From an uncultured Acidobacteriia bacterium (lineage in GTDB: Bacteria; Acidobacteriota; Terriglobia; Bryobacterales; Bryobacteraceae): DNA of 33,538 nucleotides. Shown piece after piece: positions 25,932 through 33,420 of the stretch; position 1 is the first letter of the stretch; each line of letters begins with the position of its first letter. Both the position numbers and the translations under genes were made by a program. The notes under the pieces were generated by a model. That model did not search any database. It was not told the origin of the DNA and saw nothing but the letters and a program-made list of their open reading frames with translations. Location of the stretch: contig CAITIX010000315.1 of the NCBI GenBank assembly GCA_903892565.1, positions 1 through 33,538 of the forward strand, written 5' to 3'.

Positions 25932-25961
25932 TTATTAGCACACTCGAGGGAGGAGTGACAA
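25932..25961 (-). promoter_or_regulatory. groESL promoter overlapped by a CIRCE (HrcA) operator
   Basis: TTAGCACAC-N9-GAGTGACAA at 25935-25961 matches the CIRCE consensus TTAGCACTC-N9-GAGTGCTAA at 15 of 18 positions with the exact 9-base spacer. On the minus strand TTGTCA (25956-25961) and TAATAA (25932-25937), 18 bases apart, form the promoter, so the operator covers it from -35 to -10. HrcA binding would block transcription, the classical heat-shock arrangement. The UTR to groES is about 85 bases. Confidence 0.82.
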
Positions 25962-26082
25962 TACTTAGCCGTAAGTGATTGATAACAAGATTAAAATAGA
26001 TTTCAATCGTGCGACGAAAGCGCACGGAGAGAAAATAGGGCCGCAGAAGATATGAGTGACGATAACTAAGATATAGACGGGA

Positions 26083-26110
26083 GTTAGGAGACAGGAGTCA
26101 GAAGACAGAA
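26083..26110. repeat. Low-complexity GGAGTCAG-type repeat
   Basis: GTTAGGAGACAGGAGTCAGA followed by AGACAGAA is the reverse-strand relative of the CTGACT repeat at 23836. It is in the gene-free 25962-26440 stretch, which otherwise holds an AT-rich block and repeat copies F and G. Confidence 0.5.
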
Positions 26111-26150
26111 TAAAACGCGGTGATTCGGCAATGTTTTATGAACGGCAGAT

Positions 26151-26225
26151 CCCTCGTCGCGGCGCTCGCTCGGATGACGCGGTTGGTGGGACGGAGAAAT
26201 AGCGTTGTGGGCGTCCTGCAAGTGG
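26151..26225 (+). repeat. Dispersed repeat family 1, copy F
   Basis: Head AACGGCAGATCCCTCGTCGC and CTCGGATGAC with tail GTTGTGGGCGTCCTGCAAG. It is more diverged than copies B to E, and is the third long copy outside the GIY-YIG bracket. Confidence 0.78.
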
Positions 26226-26255
26226 CATTTCGGAAGTGGGGGCTGTCCACGGCGG

Positions 26256-26289
26256 AACAGCAGATCTCTCGACTTCGCTCGAGATGACA
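26256..26289 (+). repeat. Dispersed repeat family 1, short copy G
   Basis: AACAGCAGATCTCTCGAC and TTCGCTCGAGATGACAG: only the head is present, and the hairpin is made nearly perfect by compensating changes (ATCTC with GAGAT). Confidence 0.72.
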
Positions 26290-26440
26290 GGCGAGGGGCT
26301 TGGGCGGAGAGGTCGGAGATTATCGGTTCGGAATCGTGCGCGTTATCCTAAATCCCAGGGGGACTCGCCACGTGGCACCTGCTTCGTCCATAACCAAACC
26401 GCGCATCAACAAAGAAGAATTATTTAACTTGCCTCCGGCG

Positions 26441-27613
26441 ATGCAGTCTCGCTCGCGGTTTCGCAGCCATCGCGCGGCGGCGATGACGGAAAGCGTAATT
26501 CGCGAAATGTCGCGCGTGGCGAATCGCTACAAGGCGATCAACCTGGCGCAGGGATTCCCGGATTTCGAGGCTCCTCTTGAGATTAAGGCGTCGGCGTGCG
26601 ACGCGATTAATCGCAACATCAATCAATATCCCATCACGTGGGGCGCGAAGCCGTTGCGCGACGCGATCGCGGCGAAGTACAAGCATCATTACGAGCTGGA
26701 GTTCGATCCGGAGCGCGAAGTGACAGTGTGCTGCGGAGCAACGGAGTGCATGATCGCGACGATGATGGCGATACTGGATCCGGGCGATGAAGTGGTGGCG
26801 TTCGAGCCGTTCTACGAGAACTACGGGCCGGATTCGATCTTCTGCGGAGCGAAGCTGAACCTGGTGAAGCTCCACGGGCCGGAGTGGACATTCGATCCGG
26901 ACGAACTGCGCAAGGCGTTTTCTCCGCGCACGAAGGCGATCATTCTCAACACGCCGAATAATCCCACGGGGCGCGTGTTCACGCGTCAGGAACTGGAAGC
27001 GATCGCAGCGCTATGCCAGGAGTTCGATGCGCTGGCGATCACGGACGAAATCTACGAGCACATTGTGTTCGACGGAGCGAAGCATATCCCGATCATGACG
27101 CTGCCGGGCATGCGCGATCGCACCGTACTGATCAGCAGCCTGAGCAAAACGTACACGGTGACGGGATGGCGCGTGGGCTGGGTGCTGGCGAGTCCGGACC
27201 TGAGCGATTCCATTCGCAAGATCCACGATTTTTTGACGGTGGCCGCCGCGGCTCCGCTACAAGCGGGAGGCGTCACCGCGCTCGCGATGCCCGATGAGTT
27301 TTACGCAGGCATCAGCCGCGAGTATCAAAAGAAGCGCGACATGATGCTCGGCGCGCTGTCCGATGCGGGGTTCCGCTGCTATTCTCCGCAGGGCGCGTAT
27401 TACATCATGACGGATATTTCGGGCTTTGGATTTCCGGACGACATCACGTTCATGGCGCACCTTGCGGAACACGTCGGACTGGTGGGCGTGCCGGGATCGT
27501 GCTTCTTTAAGGATCCGGAATCCGGGGCGCAGAACGTACGCTTTTGCTTCTGCAAAAAATATGAGACGCTTGAGGCGGCAAAAGATCGGTTGAGTAAACT
27601 GGCTGGTTCGTAA
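26441..27613 (+). CDS. Class I/II PLP-dependent aminotransferase
   Basis: A 390-residue aminotransferase of the aspartate-aminotransferase fold type I, closest in pattern to kynurenine/methionine aminotransferases. Seen: INLAQGFPDFEAP near the N-terminus, NQYPITWGAKPLRDAIAAKY, CCGATECMIATMMA, ILNTPNNPTGRVF, the aspartate in ITDEIYEHIVFDG, and the PLP lysine K236 in SSLSKTYTVTGWRVGW. The ATG at 26441 is chosen because the residues before it (to 26300) are not family-like. No clear ribosome binding site precedes it; TTG at 26429 is an alternative. It would transfer amino groups between an amino acid and a 2-oxo acid; the substrate cannot be told. Confidence 0.9.
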   Translation: MQSRSRFRSHRAAAMTESVIREMSRVANRYKAINLAQGFPDFEAPLEIKASACDAINRNINQYPITWGAKPLRDAIAAKYKHHYELEFDPEREVTVCCGATECMIATMMAILDPGDEVVAFEPFYENYGPDSIFCGAKLNLVKLHGPEWTFDPDELRKAFSPRTKAIILNTPNNPTGRVFTRQELEAIAALCQEFDALAITDEIYEHIVFDGAKHIPIMTLPGMRDRTVLISSLSKTYTVTGWRVGWVLASPDLSDSIRKIHDFLTVAAAAPLQAGGVTALAMPDEFYAGISREYQKKRDMMLGALSDAGFRCYSPQGAYYIMTDISGFGFPDDITFMAHLAEHVGLVGVPGSCFFKDPESGAQNVRFCFCKKYETLEAAKDRLSKLAGS

Positions 27614-27621
27614 GATTCGCT

Positions 27622-27714
27622 CGTCCCCTCCTTTACAGTCGGGGTTCGGTGCTGGGCTTGCGAACGAAGTCGGTAGATAGCACCGGCACGCGACCGTTAG
27701 GGCGCGGGTCGACA
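27622..27714 (+). repeat. Palindromic repeat family 2, copy 1
   Basis: Left arm TCCCCTCCTTTACAGTCGGG then GTTCGGTGCT (27622-27653); right arm AGCACCGGCACGCGACCGTTAGGGCGCGGG (27679-27714). The reverse complement of the right arm is the CTAACGGTCGCG type. Both arms end in GGTGCT/AGCACC facing the loop. The second copy at 33320 carries the same two arms with the order reversed. Confidence 0.78.
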
Positions 27715-27789
27715 GCCAAGCTGTTGGTTTGTACAAATCACGAGTCGGCAACGCACAGACTGAGTGGATGCCGAGGGGGGATGGTAGTT

Positions 27790-28167
27790 ATGTTGCCTGC
27801 GTTTCTCCTGCCCGAGAAGATCGCGTCTGAGGATGGCCGCGGCGCACATGTCGCGCTGGACGAATATTGCGCACATCCGGTATACCTCACGTTGGGCATC
27901 ACCCGCATCCTGGAACGCGAGAGTCTGGAGGTGCACATCTGTGGCTCCCCGGACGGCGAACATTGGAAGTGCATCGCGGCCTTTCCTCGCAAGTCTTTCT
28001 GCGGGACTTACAACCTGAAGGTCGATCTATCGCGCCACCGCGACGTGAAGTATCTGCGCACCGAATGGAAGATGCATCGCTGGACGCACCAGGAATCACG
28101 CCCGATATTCAGCTTCTATGTGTGGGCGGAGCATCAGGAGCCGAAGGCACTGCAAGCGGCTTCGTGA
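27790..28167 (+). CDS. Conserved hypothetical protein
   Basis: A 125-residue protein with no signal peptide or membrane segment. Notable stretches: LPEKIASEDGRGAHVALDEY, HPVYLTLGITRILERESLEV, SPDGEHWKCIAAFPRKSFCGTY and DVKYLRTEWKMHRW, giving a beta-sandwich-like pattern of alternating strands. I recall near-identical motifs from uncharacterised acidobacterial proteins, but no function. The start ATG at 27790 is preferred over 27781 because GAGGGGGG lies 9 bases before it. It converges on larB with a 1-base gap between stops. Confidence 0.75.
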   Translation: MLPAFLLPEKIASEDGRGAHVALDEYCAHPVYLTLGITRILERESLEVHICGSPDGEHWKCIAAFPRKSFCGTYNLKVDLSRHRDVKYLRTEWKMHRWTHQESRPIFSFYVWAEHQEPKALQAAS

Positions 28168-28168
28168 A

Positions 28169-28915
28169 TTACAAGCGATTCATCAAGCTCGCGGCGTAGC
28201 CAGCGCCGAAGCCGTTGTCGATGTTGACGACGGTGACGTTGCTGGCGCAGCTGTTCAACATTCCTAACAATGCGGCGAGTCCCTGGAAGCTGGCTCCATA
28301 GCCGATGCTCGTGGGCACGGCAATCACAGGAACGTTGACCAAGCCTCCGACGACGCTCGGGAGCGCGCCTTCCATTCCTGCACAGACGATCACGACGCGA
28401 GCTTCACTCAAGCGGTCGCGGCTGTTCATCAGACGATGAATCCCCGCGACGCCGACGTCATGCAGCGTGATTACTTCGTTTCCCATCACTTCGGCCGTGA
28501 CTTGCGCTTCTTCGGCGACGGGCAGGTCGCTGGTGCCAGCGCAGACGACAGCGATCTTGCCTTTCCCATGCATATCGCGATCGCGCCAGAAGCGCAGCGC
28601 ACCAGAGGCCGGGAAGAATTCCCCGCCCGTGTGCTCTTTCAACAGCCGTTCGGCGACACCCGCATCCGTGCGCGTGACCAAGACGTTCTGGGCCTGCGCC
28701 AGCAGTGCCCGCGCGATGGACGAGATTTGATCCGGCGTCTTACCCTTGCCGAAGATCACCTCTGGCATGCCGTGGCGGATCGCCCTGTGGTGGTCCACTT
28801 TCGCGAAGCCGAGGTCCTCGAAGGGCATGTGGCGCATGCGCTCCATGGCGGCATCGATGCCGGTCGATCCGGAGCGCACCTCGTCGAGGAGGGAGCGCAG
28901 CTGTTTTTCGTCCAT
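28169..28915 (-). CDS. larB: LarB, nickel-pincer nucleotide cofactor biosynthesis carboxylase/hydrolase
   Basis: A 248-residue PurE-like enzyme. LarB carboxylates nicotinic acid adenine dinucleotide and hydrolyses the phosphoanhydride in the first step to the nickel-pincer cofactor of lactate racemase. Key stretches: [24 protein letters not shown] (the HR..RxGxPEV.. start), [31 protein letters not shown] and the C-terminal [13 protein letters not shown], with [16 protein letters not shown] and [13 protein letters not shown] between. No larC, larE or larA lies in the window, so the rest of the pathway must be elsewhere. TATT-rich sequence lies upstream. Confidence 0.93.
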   Translation of the reverse strand: MDEKQLRSLLDEVRSGSTGIDAAMERMRHMPFEDLGFAKVDHHRAIRHGMPEVIFGKGKTPDQISSIARALLAQAQNVLVTRTDAGVAERLLKEHTGGEFFPASGALRFWRDRDMHGKGKIAVVCAGTSDLPVAEEAQVTAEVMGNEVITLHDVGVAGIHRLMNSRDRLSEARVVIVCAGMEGALPSVVGGLVNVPVIAVPTSIGYGASFQGLAALLGMLNSCASNVTVVNIDNGFGAGYAASLMNRL

Positions 28916-29438
28916 ATTATTATTTCGTCCGTTAGATTTCCGTACGATCTCAGGATAGCGGAGCCAAGGTGACCGCCGGGCCTTAACTATCGGCGGAACT
29001 CCGCTATTCCTTTATACCCGCAAAGGAGTATCCCAAAACCCTCCTCGGGATACTTGGCTGGGACTACTCCCTTAGGCATAATCGGTCATACGCCTATGGA
29101 TCTCGATTACGCACCCGTACCGGAAATCTGCCGATCGGTCGGCCTGAGCTGCAAGAGCTGTACGGAGGATTCCGCCAAGTCGCTCGCGGCTGTCTGTAAA
29201 GGACTAAAGGTAAAGGCAGTTACTCAGCTTTTCTATCAAATCTATCCGGTCAGTGCGTGTTCCTCAATGCGCCCCCATTTCAGCCGCACTTATCAGGCAG
29301 CTTCGCGCGACATCGCAGTCGAGAGCGAGCGCAATCAGCGGGATCGAAACCATACGGGAAAAACTGGGATCGATGCGACTCGCCGAGAGGTGGGGATATT
29401 CGGTACTGGTGCTGTTGCGGCAGTCGCCTAAGCGGGGG
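28916..29438. other. Gene-poor stretch with one stem-loop and a doubtful reading frame
   Basis: Between larB and the RodZ-like gene there is no confident gene. AGTATCCC (29027-29034) pairs perfectly with GGGATACT (29047-29054) over a 12-base loop. A plus-strand frame from ATG 29096 to 29431 would encode 111 residues beginning MDLDYAPVPEICRSVGLSC, with three early cysteines; it lacks family similarity I recognise and its codon use is not clearly coding. I leave it unassigned. Confidence 0.4.
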
Positions 29439-30332
29439 TTACAGCTCGTGCTTGGGGGTATCCTGATCCGCCGGCGCCTGATCCTCGGTCGAGAGCACGT
29501 GGAAATCCTGATGAGTGAAGCGAACCGTGCGAACTTGACCGCGTGGACCAACAGGCCCAATCGATTTTCCATTCCACTGGATCGCTAAACCACCCGCATT
29601 TCCGATCTTGAGAGTCGCCATCTCGCCGCCGTTCAGCGTCTTCGATTCGCTGGGCCGGAGCGTGCCGGAAAAAATCACTTTACCGTGGCTGGTGATGGAG
29701 AGCCACGTCTCTTCCGTGGCGGACAAATTCAAAACCACCTGGTTCGCAGCGTCCACAGAGGCCGTCGCGCTGAGTCCCCCACCCGATGCCGGAACCAGAG
29801 GCGTCTCGACACCTCTCTTGACGGGCACTTCCACAACTTTCCCCGGAGCGGCTTCCACCACCGGAGCCGCCTGCGGCGCCCGATTCCACCACGCAAAAAT
29901 CCCCGAACCGAGTATCACGGTGGCGATCAACGCCGCTGCGGAGATGCCAATGGGATATCCGGCGAAATAGCGTCGATTGGTGCCTTCCACGATGGGATCG
30001 ATGGCCCGGGTTGCCGGTACATATGTCGACGCAGCCGCTGGCGAAGCTCTGTGGGCCGGCGTCAGCCCGGCGGACGAATCCGGCTCCGGAGCCTGCAGCA
30101 TACCGGTCAACTCCGCGAGAGCCTTGTTGACGGCGGCGCGGTCCAACCCGAGAAGGACGCCATATTGGCGCACGAAGCTTTGGTAGAAGAACAATCCCGG
30201 CAAGGATTTGATGTCGTCTTCTTCGATCGCGCGCAGATAGCGTTCCATGACGCAGAGCTCCGACGCCAGTTCTGCTGTGGATCGCCCTTGAGCTTCGCGC
30301 GCCTTGCGAAGCATTTCGCCAATCGAGGCCAT
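29439..30332 (-). CDS. RodZ-like helix-turn-helix membrane protein
   Basis: A 297-residue protein with the RodZ layout: an N-terminal helix-turn-helix (MASIGEMLRKAREAQGRSTAEL to about residue 80, including ERYLRAIEEDD and LFFYQSFVRQYGVLLGLD), a proline-rich linker, one membrane helix (PIGISAAALIATVILGSGIFAWW, about 127-149) and a C-terminal periplasmic DUF4115-like domain (ATEETWLSITSHGKVIFSGT ... NAGGLAIQWNGKSIG). RodZ ties MreB to the cell envelope, but similar proteins serve other roles. The start at 30332 follows GGGGAA; an upstream 30353 start would add seven residues. No mre genes are near. TATTAT at 30377-30382 may be its -10 box. Confidence 0.85.
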   Translation of the reverse strand: MASIGEMLRKAREAQGRSTAELASELCVMERYLRAIEEDDIKSLPGLFFYQSFVRQYGVLLGLDRAAVNKALAELTGMLQAPEPDSSAGLTPAHRASPAAASTYVPATRAIDPIVEGTNRRYFAGYPIGISAAALIATVILGSGIFAWWNRAPQAAPVVEAAPGKVVEVPVKRGVETPLVPASGGGLSATASVDAANQVVLNLSATEETWLSITSHGKVIFSGTLRPSESKTLNGGEMATLKIGNAGGLAIQWNGKSIGPVGPRGQVRTVRFTHQDFHVLSTEDQAPADQDTPKHEL

Positions 30333-30376
30333 GTGATTTATTCCCCGCTTCAAATACGATTCTGCCGTGGAGTACT

Positions 30377-30382
30377 ATAATA
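30377..30382 (-). promoter_or_regulatory. Possible -10 box for the RodZ-like gene
   Basis: TATTAT on the minus strand, 44 bases ahead of the ATG, in an AT-rich patch of an otherwise GC-rich intergenic region. No -35 match is convincing. Confidence 0.3.
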
Positions 30383-30482
30383 CAACACCGGGCTAAGGCT
30401 AGGGAATCCGATTTAGGGTCCGATGTAGGGGATACGCCGGTCCGCGCCCGGCATCCTGAACGCAGCCCGGTTGCGGTACGCC

Positions 30483-31469
30483 ATGGAGACCTCCCTCGTC
30501 CAATTCGGCCGGTGTCCCGCGTGCGATGCGACGTCCGCAAATCTCCTCTTTATCGCCGGCGACCGCCGCTGGGCTACAACCGATAAAACGTTCCAGATTG
30601 TGGAATGTTCCCAATGCCGGTTGATTCGCCTGCATCCTCAGCCCACGCCCAGCGAATTGAACAGTTATTACCCGCCGGATTACTGGAAGGCTCCAGAACA
30701 CGACCTGGACGACTGGCTACGGCAAAAATACCGTCGACTGGCGCTCTCCGATTGCATCTACTTTATAGAGCGGGCCCTGGCCGAGGCTGCCGAGCTTGCG
30801 CCGGGGGCAAGAGGCGTCCTGCTGGACGTCGGCTGCGGCGATGGCTTCCTATTAAGGGTTCTGGCTTCCCACGGCCATGGACCCGTAGCCGGGATCGATT
30901 TCTCGCTGGATGCAGCAACCGCCGCCTGGCGTGAAAACCGCGTCCCAGCCATCTGCGGGACTCTTTCGAGCGCTCCGCTGGCAGACGAAAGCTGTACGGT
31001 CATCGTGATGCTTCACGTCTTGCAGCATCTGTACAATCCCATGGAGTATCTCGACGCCGCGCACCGTCTTTTGGCGCCGGAAGGCCGCTTGATTGTCCAG
31101 GTACCAAACGCCGCTTGCTGGCAATTTCTGATGTTCGGCGACAAATGGCACGGCATGGACGTGCCTCGCCAACTGCTGCATTTCCGCGCGTCGGACCTGG
31201 AAACGCTGCTCGAACATTGCGGCTTCGAGGTGCTGCGGCGGAAGCATTTTTCTTTGCGCGACAATCCGTCGAGCCTCGCCTCCAGCCTGCTCCTGCGGCT
31301 GGATCCCGTGCTTGGGCCACTTCGCAGAAGTCTTGCGAAAAGCAAGTGGCGGCTATTGAGCGACGTCGCGTATCTCGCGCTGGTAGTCGCTTGCCTGCCC
31401 TTCACCATCTTTGAAGCGGCTTGCCATGCGGGATCCACGGTGATTTTGGAAGCCCGCAAAAAATCCTGA
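30483..31469 (+). CDS. Class I SAM-dependent methyltransferase with N-terminal zinc-binding segment
   Basis: A 328-residue protein. The N-terminus CPACDATSANLLFI...VECSQCRLIRLHPQP holds two CXXC pairs, typical of the zinc segment found before a methyltransferase domain in sugar C-methyltransferase-like proteins. The SAM-binding motif is VLLDVGCGDGFLLRVLA near residue 115, followed by GIDFSLDAATAAW and VIVMLHVLQHLYNPMEYL, then VQVPNAACWQFLMFGDKWHGMDVPRQLLHF. A C-terminal hydrophobic helix (SDVAYLALVVACLPFTIFEA) could associate with the membrane. Substrate unknown. It is divergent from the RodZ-like gene; the start ATG at 30483 is the second in-frame start. Confidence 0.87.
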   Translation: METSLVQFGRCPACDATSANLLFIAGDRRWATTDKTFQIVECSQCRLIRLHPQPTPSELNSYYPPDYWKAPEHDLDDWLRQKYRRLALSDCIYFIERALAEAAELAPGARGVLLDVGCGDGFLLRVLASHGHGPVAGIDFSLDAATAAWRENRVPAICGTLSSAPLADESCTVIVMLHVLQHLYNPMEYLDAAHRLLAPEGRLIVQVPNAACWQFLMFGDKWHGMDVPRQLLHFRASDLETLLEHCGFEVLRRKHFSLRDNPSSLASSLLLRLDPVLGPLRRSLAKSKWRLLSDVAYLALVVACLPFTIFEAACHAGSTVILEARKKS

Positions 31470-31525
31470 CCCCAAAAATCCCGATCCAAAAAACGGGTGC
31501 CCAAAAGTCGTAATGTGGAATAGGT

Positions 31526-32401
31526 ATGTTTCGCTCTTTGCTGGTTCTGATCGCGGTTGCCGCAGGCCTGATGCCGGCCGCTCAAATTTCAGGCACGTCC
31601 GCTTTTGAGTTCACGAAGCACGCGGTGGACTTTGGACCGCGCCCGTCGGGCTCCGCGGCCAATCTCGCCTTGCAAAAGTACATTCTGGCGCAGCTGAAAT
31701 CCTGCCGGTGCGAAGTCACGGAGGACGCCTTCACGGCGACCACGCCGCGCGGCGCCGTGGCGATGAACAATATCATCGCGAAATTTCCGGGCAAGGCTCG
31801 CGCAGGCACACCCACCGCGGCCATTGCCATCACTGGCCACTTCGACACGAAGTATTACCCGGGACGCAAGTTCGTGGGGGCAAGCGACGGAGGATCTTCC
31901 ACTGGAATGCTGCTGGAACTCGCGCGCGTGCTGACTGGCGAGCCACGAACGGACGACATCTATCTTGTCTTTTTCGACGGCGAGGAAGCCGTCGGCGATT
32001 GGACCGAAACCGATAGCGTGTACGGCAGCCGCCACATTGCCGACCGCTGGCGCCGCGACGGAACGCTGGTGCGTTTAAAAGGCTTGATCAATCTCGACAT
32101 GATTGGCGACAAGAACCTGAACATCCGCCAGGAGACCAATTCCACGCCGTTCTTGCGAAAACTGTTTTGGACCACGGCGACCGAGCTCGGCTATCAGGCG
32201 TATTTTCCAAACGAGGCGATCGCCACCGAAGACGATCACATTCCGTTCCTGAAAATGGGCGCTCCCGCGATCGATATCATCGACTTTGACTATCCGCCAT
32301 GGCACACGGACAACGACACGATGGACAAGCTGAGCGCCAAGAGCCTGGAGATTATCGGAACGGTTACGCTCGAAGTGGTACATCGATTGGAACGTCAGTA
32401 G
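31526..32401 (+). CDS. M28 family / glutaminyl-peptide-cyclotransferase-like zinc enzyme, exported
   Basis: A 291-residue protein with a signal peptide (MFRSLLVLIAVAAGLMPAAQ). The active site is of the M28/glutaminyl cyclase fold: zinc aspartate in GHFDTKYYPG and GASDGGSSTGMLLELA, the glutamates in FFDGEEAVGDW, the DSVYGSRHIADRW stretch, LINLDMIGD, DDHIPFLKMGAPAIDIID and the histidine in PPWHTDNDTM. The sequence tracks glutaminyl cyclases more closely than typical aminopeptidases (FFDGEEA, xDSLYGSRHLA, WHTxxD). It would either remove N-terminal residues or convert N-terminal glutamine to pyroglutamate in the periplasm. Confidence 0.85.
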   Translation: MFRSLLVLIAVAAGLMPAAQISGTSAFEFTKHAVDFGPRPSGSAANLALQKYILAQLKSCRCEVTEDAFTATTPRGAVAMNNIIAKFPGKARAGTPTAAIAITGHFDTKYYPGRKFVGASDGGSSTGMLLELARVLTGEPRTDDIYLVFFDGEEAVGDWTETDSVYGSRHIADRWRRDGTLVRLKGLINLDMIGDKNLNIRQETNSTPFLRKLFWTTATELGYQAYFPNEAIATEDDHIPFLKMGAPAIDIIDFDYPPWHTDNDTMDKLSAKSLEIIGTVTLEVVHRLERQ

Positions 32402-32416
32402 AGACGATCATTCATA

Positions 32417-32428
32417 GAACGATCGTTC
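32417..32428. promoter_or_regulatory. 12-bp perfect palindrome upstream of the DUF4159 gene
   Basis: GAACGATCGTTC is its own reverse complement. A near copy of one half, ACGATCATTC, lies 15 bases earlier at 32404. It is in the 43-base gap ahead of the DUF4159 ATG, so it may be an operator; no promoter boxes are clear. Confidence 0.35.
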
Positions 32429-32444
32429 GGCAACGGGGCGGAGC

Positions 32445-33278
32445 ATGAAGCGGCTGGCAAGGCATGGCATCTTTCTAGGCACGGTCGTTCTGCTGCTCGC
32501 GGTTGGGGCGTTCGCCCAACGCGGAGGGAGGCGATTCCTGGAAGAGCCCTCTAGCATTACCATCCCCGTACGCAATGCCGAGTTCAACTTCATCCGGCTG
32601 CAGTACACCGATTCTCCCTACTATCATCGCGGCTTCGGTTTCGCTTCGCGCGATGGGCAAGGCACGGGCTGGTGGATTGTCGATTGGCCCGATGCCGATA
32701 ACCACTTCACAGCGGGAATCCAGCGGCTCACGCGTATCGACACGGGCGACCCCCGTCACGTGAAGATCATGGACGACAATCTGTTCGACTATCCGTGGAT
32801 CTACGCCACGCAAACCGGATGGTGGGGACTTTCCGACGCAGAGTGTGCGCGGCTGCGCGAATATCTGATGCGCGGCGGCTATCTTGTGACCGACGACATG
32901 TGGGGCGCTGACGCGTGGGACGTATTTCGCGAGACCATGGCTCGCGTGTTGCCCGGGAAAGATATCCCAGACATCGCCGAAAGCGACGCGGTGATGCATG
33001 TGATGTACGACATCGAAGAAAAGGACCGCACGTTTATCCCTGGTTCGCGCCACTTGCGCGTGTCCGGCGGCAGCACGCAAGTGGTGCAGCCTTCCGGCTC
33101 AAATCCCGCATGGCGCGCCATGTACGATGATCGCGGCCACATGGTAGTCGCCGTGAACTACGATACCGACGTGGGTGACGCGTGGGAATTTGCGGACGTG
33201 CCGTATTATCCGGAGAAAATGACTGCGTTGGCCTATCGCTACGGCATCAACTACATCATCTATTCGATGACGCACTAG
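32445..33278 (+). CDS. DUF4159 domain protein, exported
   Basis: A 277-residue protein with a signal peptide (MKRLARHGIFLGTVVLLLAVGAFA) followed by a DUF4159 domain: EFNFIRLQYTDSPYYHRG, WWIVDWPDADNHFTAGIQRLT, IYATQTGWWGLSDAECARLREYLMRGGYLVTDDMWG and a C-terminal VNYDTDVGDAWEFADVPYYPEKMTALAYRYGINYIIYSMTH. The family resembles class I glutamine-amidotransferase-like folds and often sits with BatA-like or VWA/AAA genes; none is here. It follows the M28 gene by 43 bases. Function unknown. Confidence 0.85.
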   Translation: MKRLARHGIFLGTVVLLLAVGAFAQRGGRRFLEEPSSITIPVRNAEFNFIRLQYTDSPYYHRGFGFASRDGQGTGWWIVDWPDADNHFTAGIQRLTRIDTGDPRHVKIMDDNLFDYPWIYATQTGWWGLSDAECARLREYLMRGGYLVTDDMWGADAWDVFRETMARVLPGKDIPDIAESDAVMHVMYDIEEKDRTFIPGSRHLRVSGGSTQVVQPSGSNPAWRAMYDDRGHMVVAVNYDTDVGDAWEFADVPYYPEKMTALAYRYGINYIIYSMTH

Positions 33279-33319
33279 GGTGCGCCGGCGGCGTGCCCCA
33301 AGAGCGCTAAGGCTATTCT

Positions 33320-33403
33320 TGTCCGCTCCCTGACGGTCGCGGTTCGGTGCTGAATACGGGCTCGCAAGACTAGCACCGAACCCCGACTGTAAAGGAGGGG
33401 ACA
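33320..33403 (-). repeat. Palindromic repeat family 2, copy 2 (opposite orientation)
   Basis: Left arm TGTCCGCTCCCTGACGGTCG then CGGTTCGGTGCT (33320-33351); right arm AGCACCGAACCCCGACTGTA then AAGGAGGGGACA (33372-33403). The arms pair over about 32 bases with roughly six mismatches and enclose a 20-base loop. It is the same element as at 27622, inverted. Confidence 0.82.
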
Positions 33404-33420
33404 TAGGAAGGATCGCGCTA

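Noticed and set aside
29253-29588. A 111-codon plus-strand frame overlapping the end of the RodZ-like gene.
   Set aside because: It is antisense to the RodZ-like C-terminus over its last part and has no coding features of its own.
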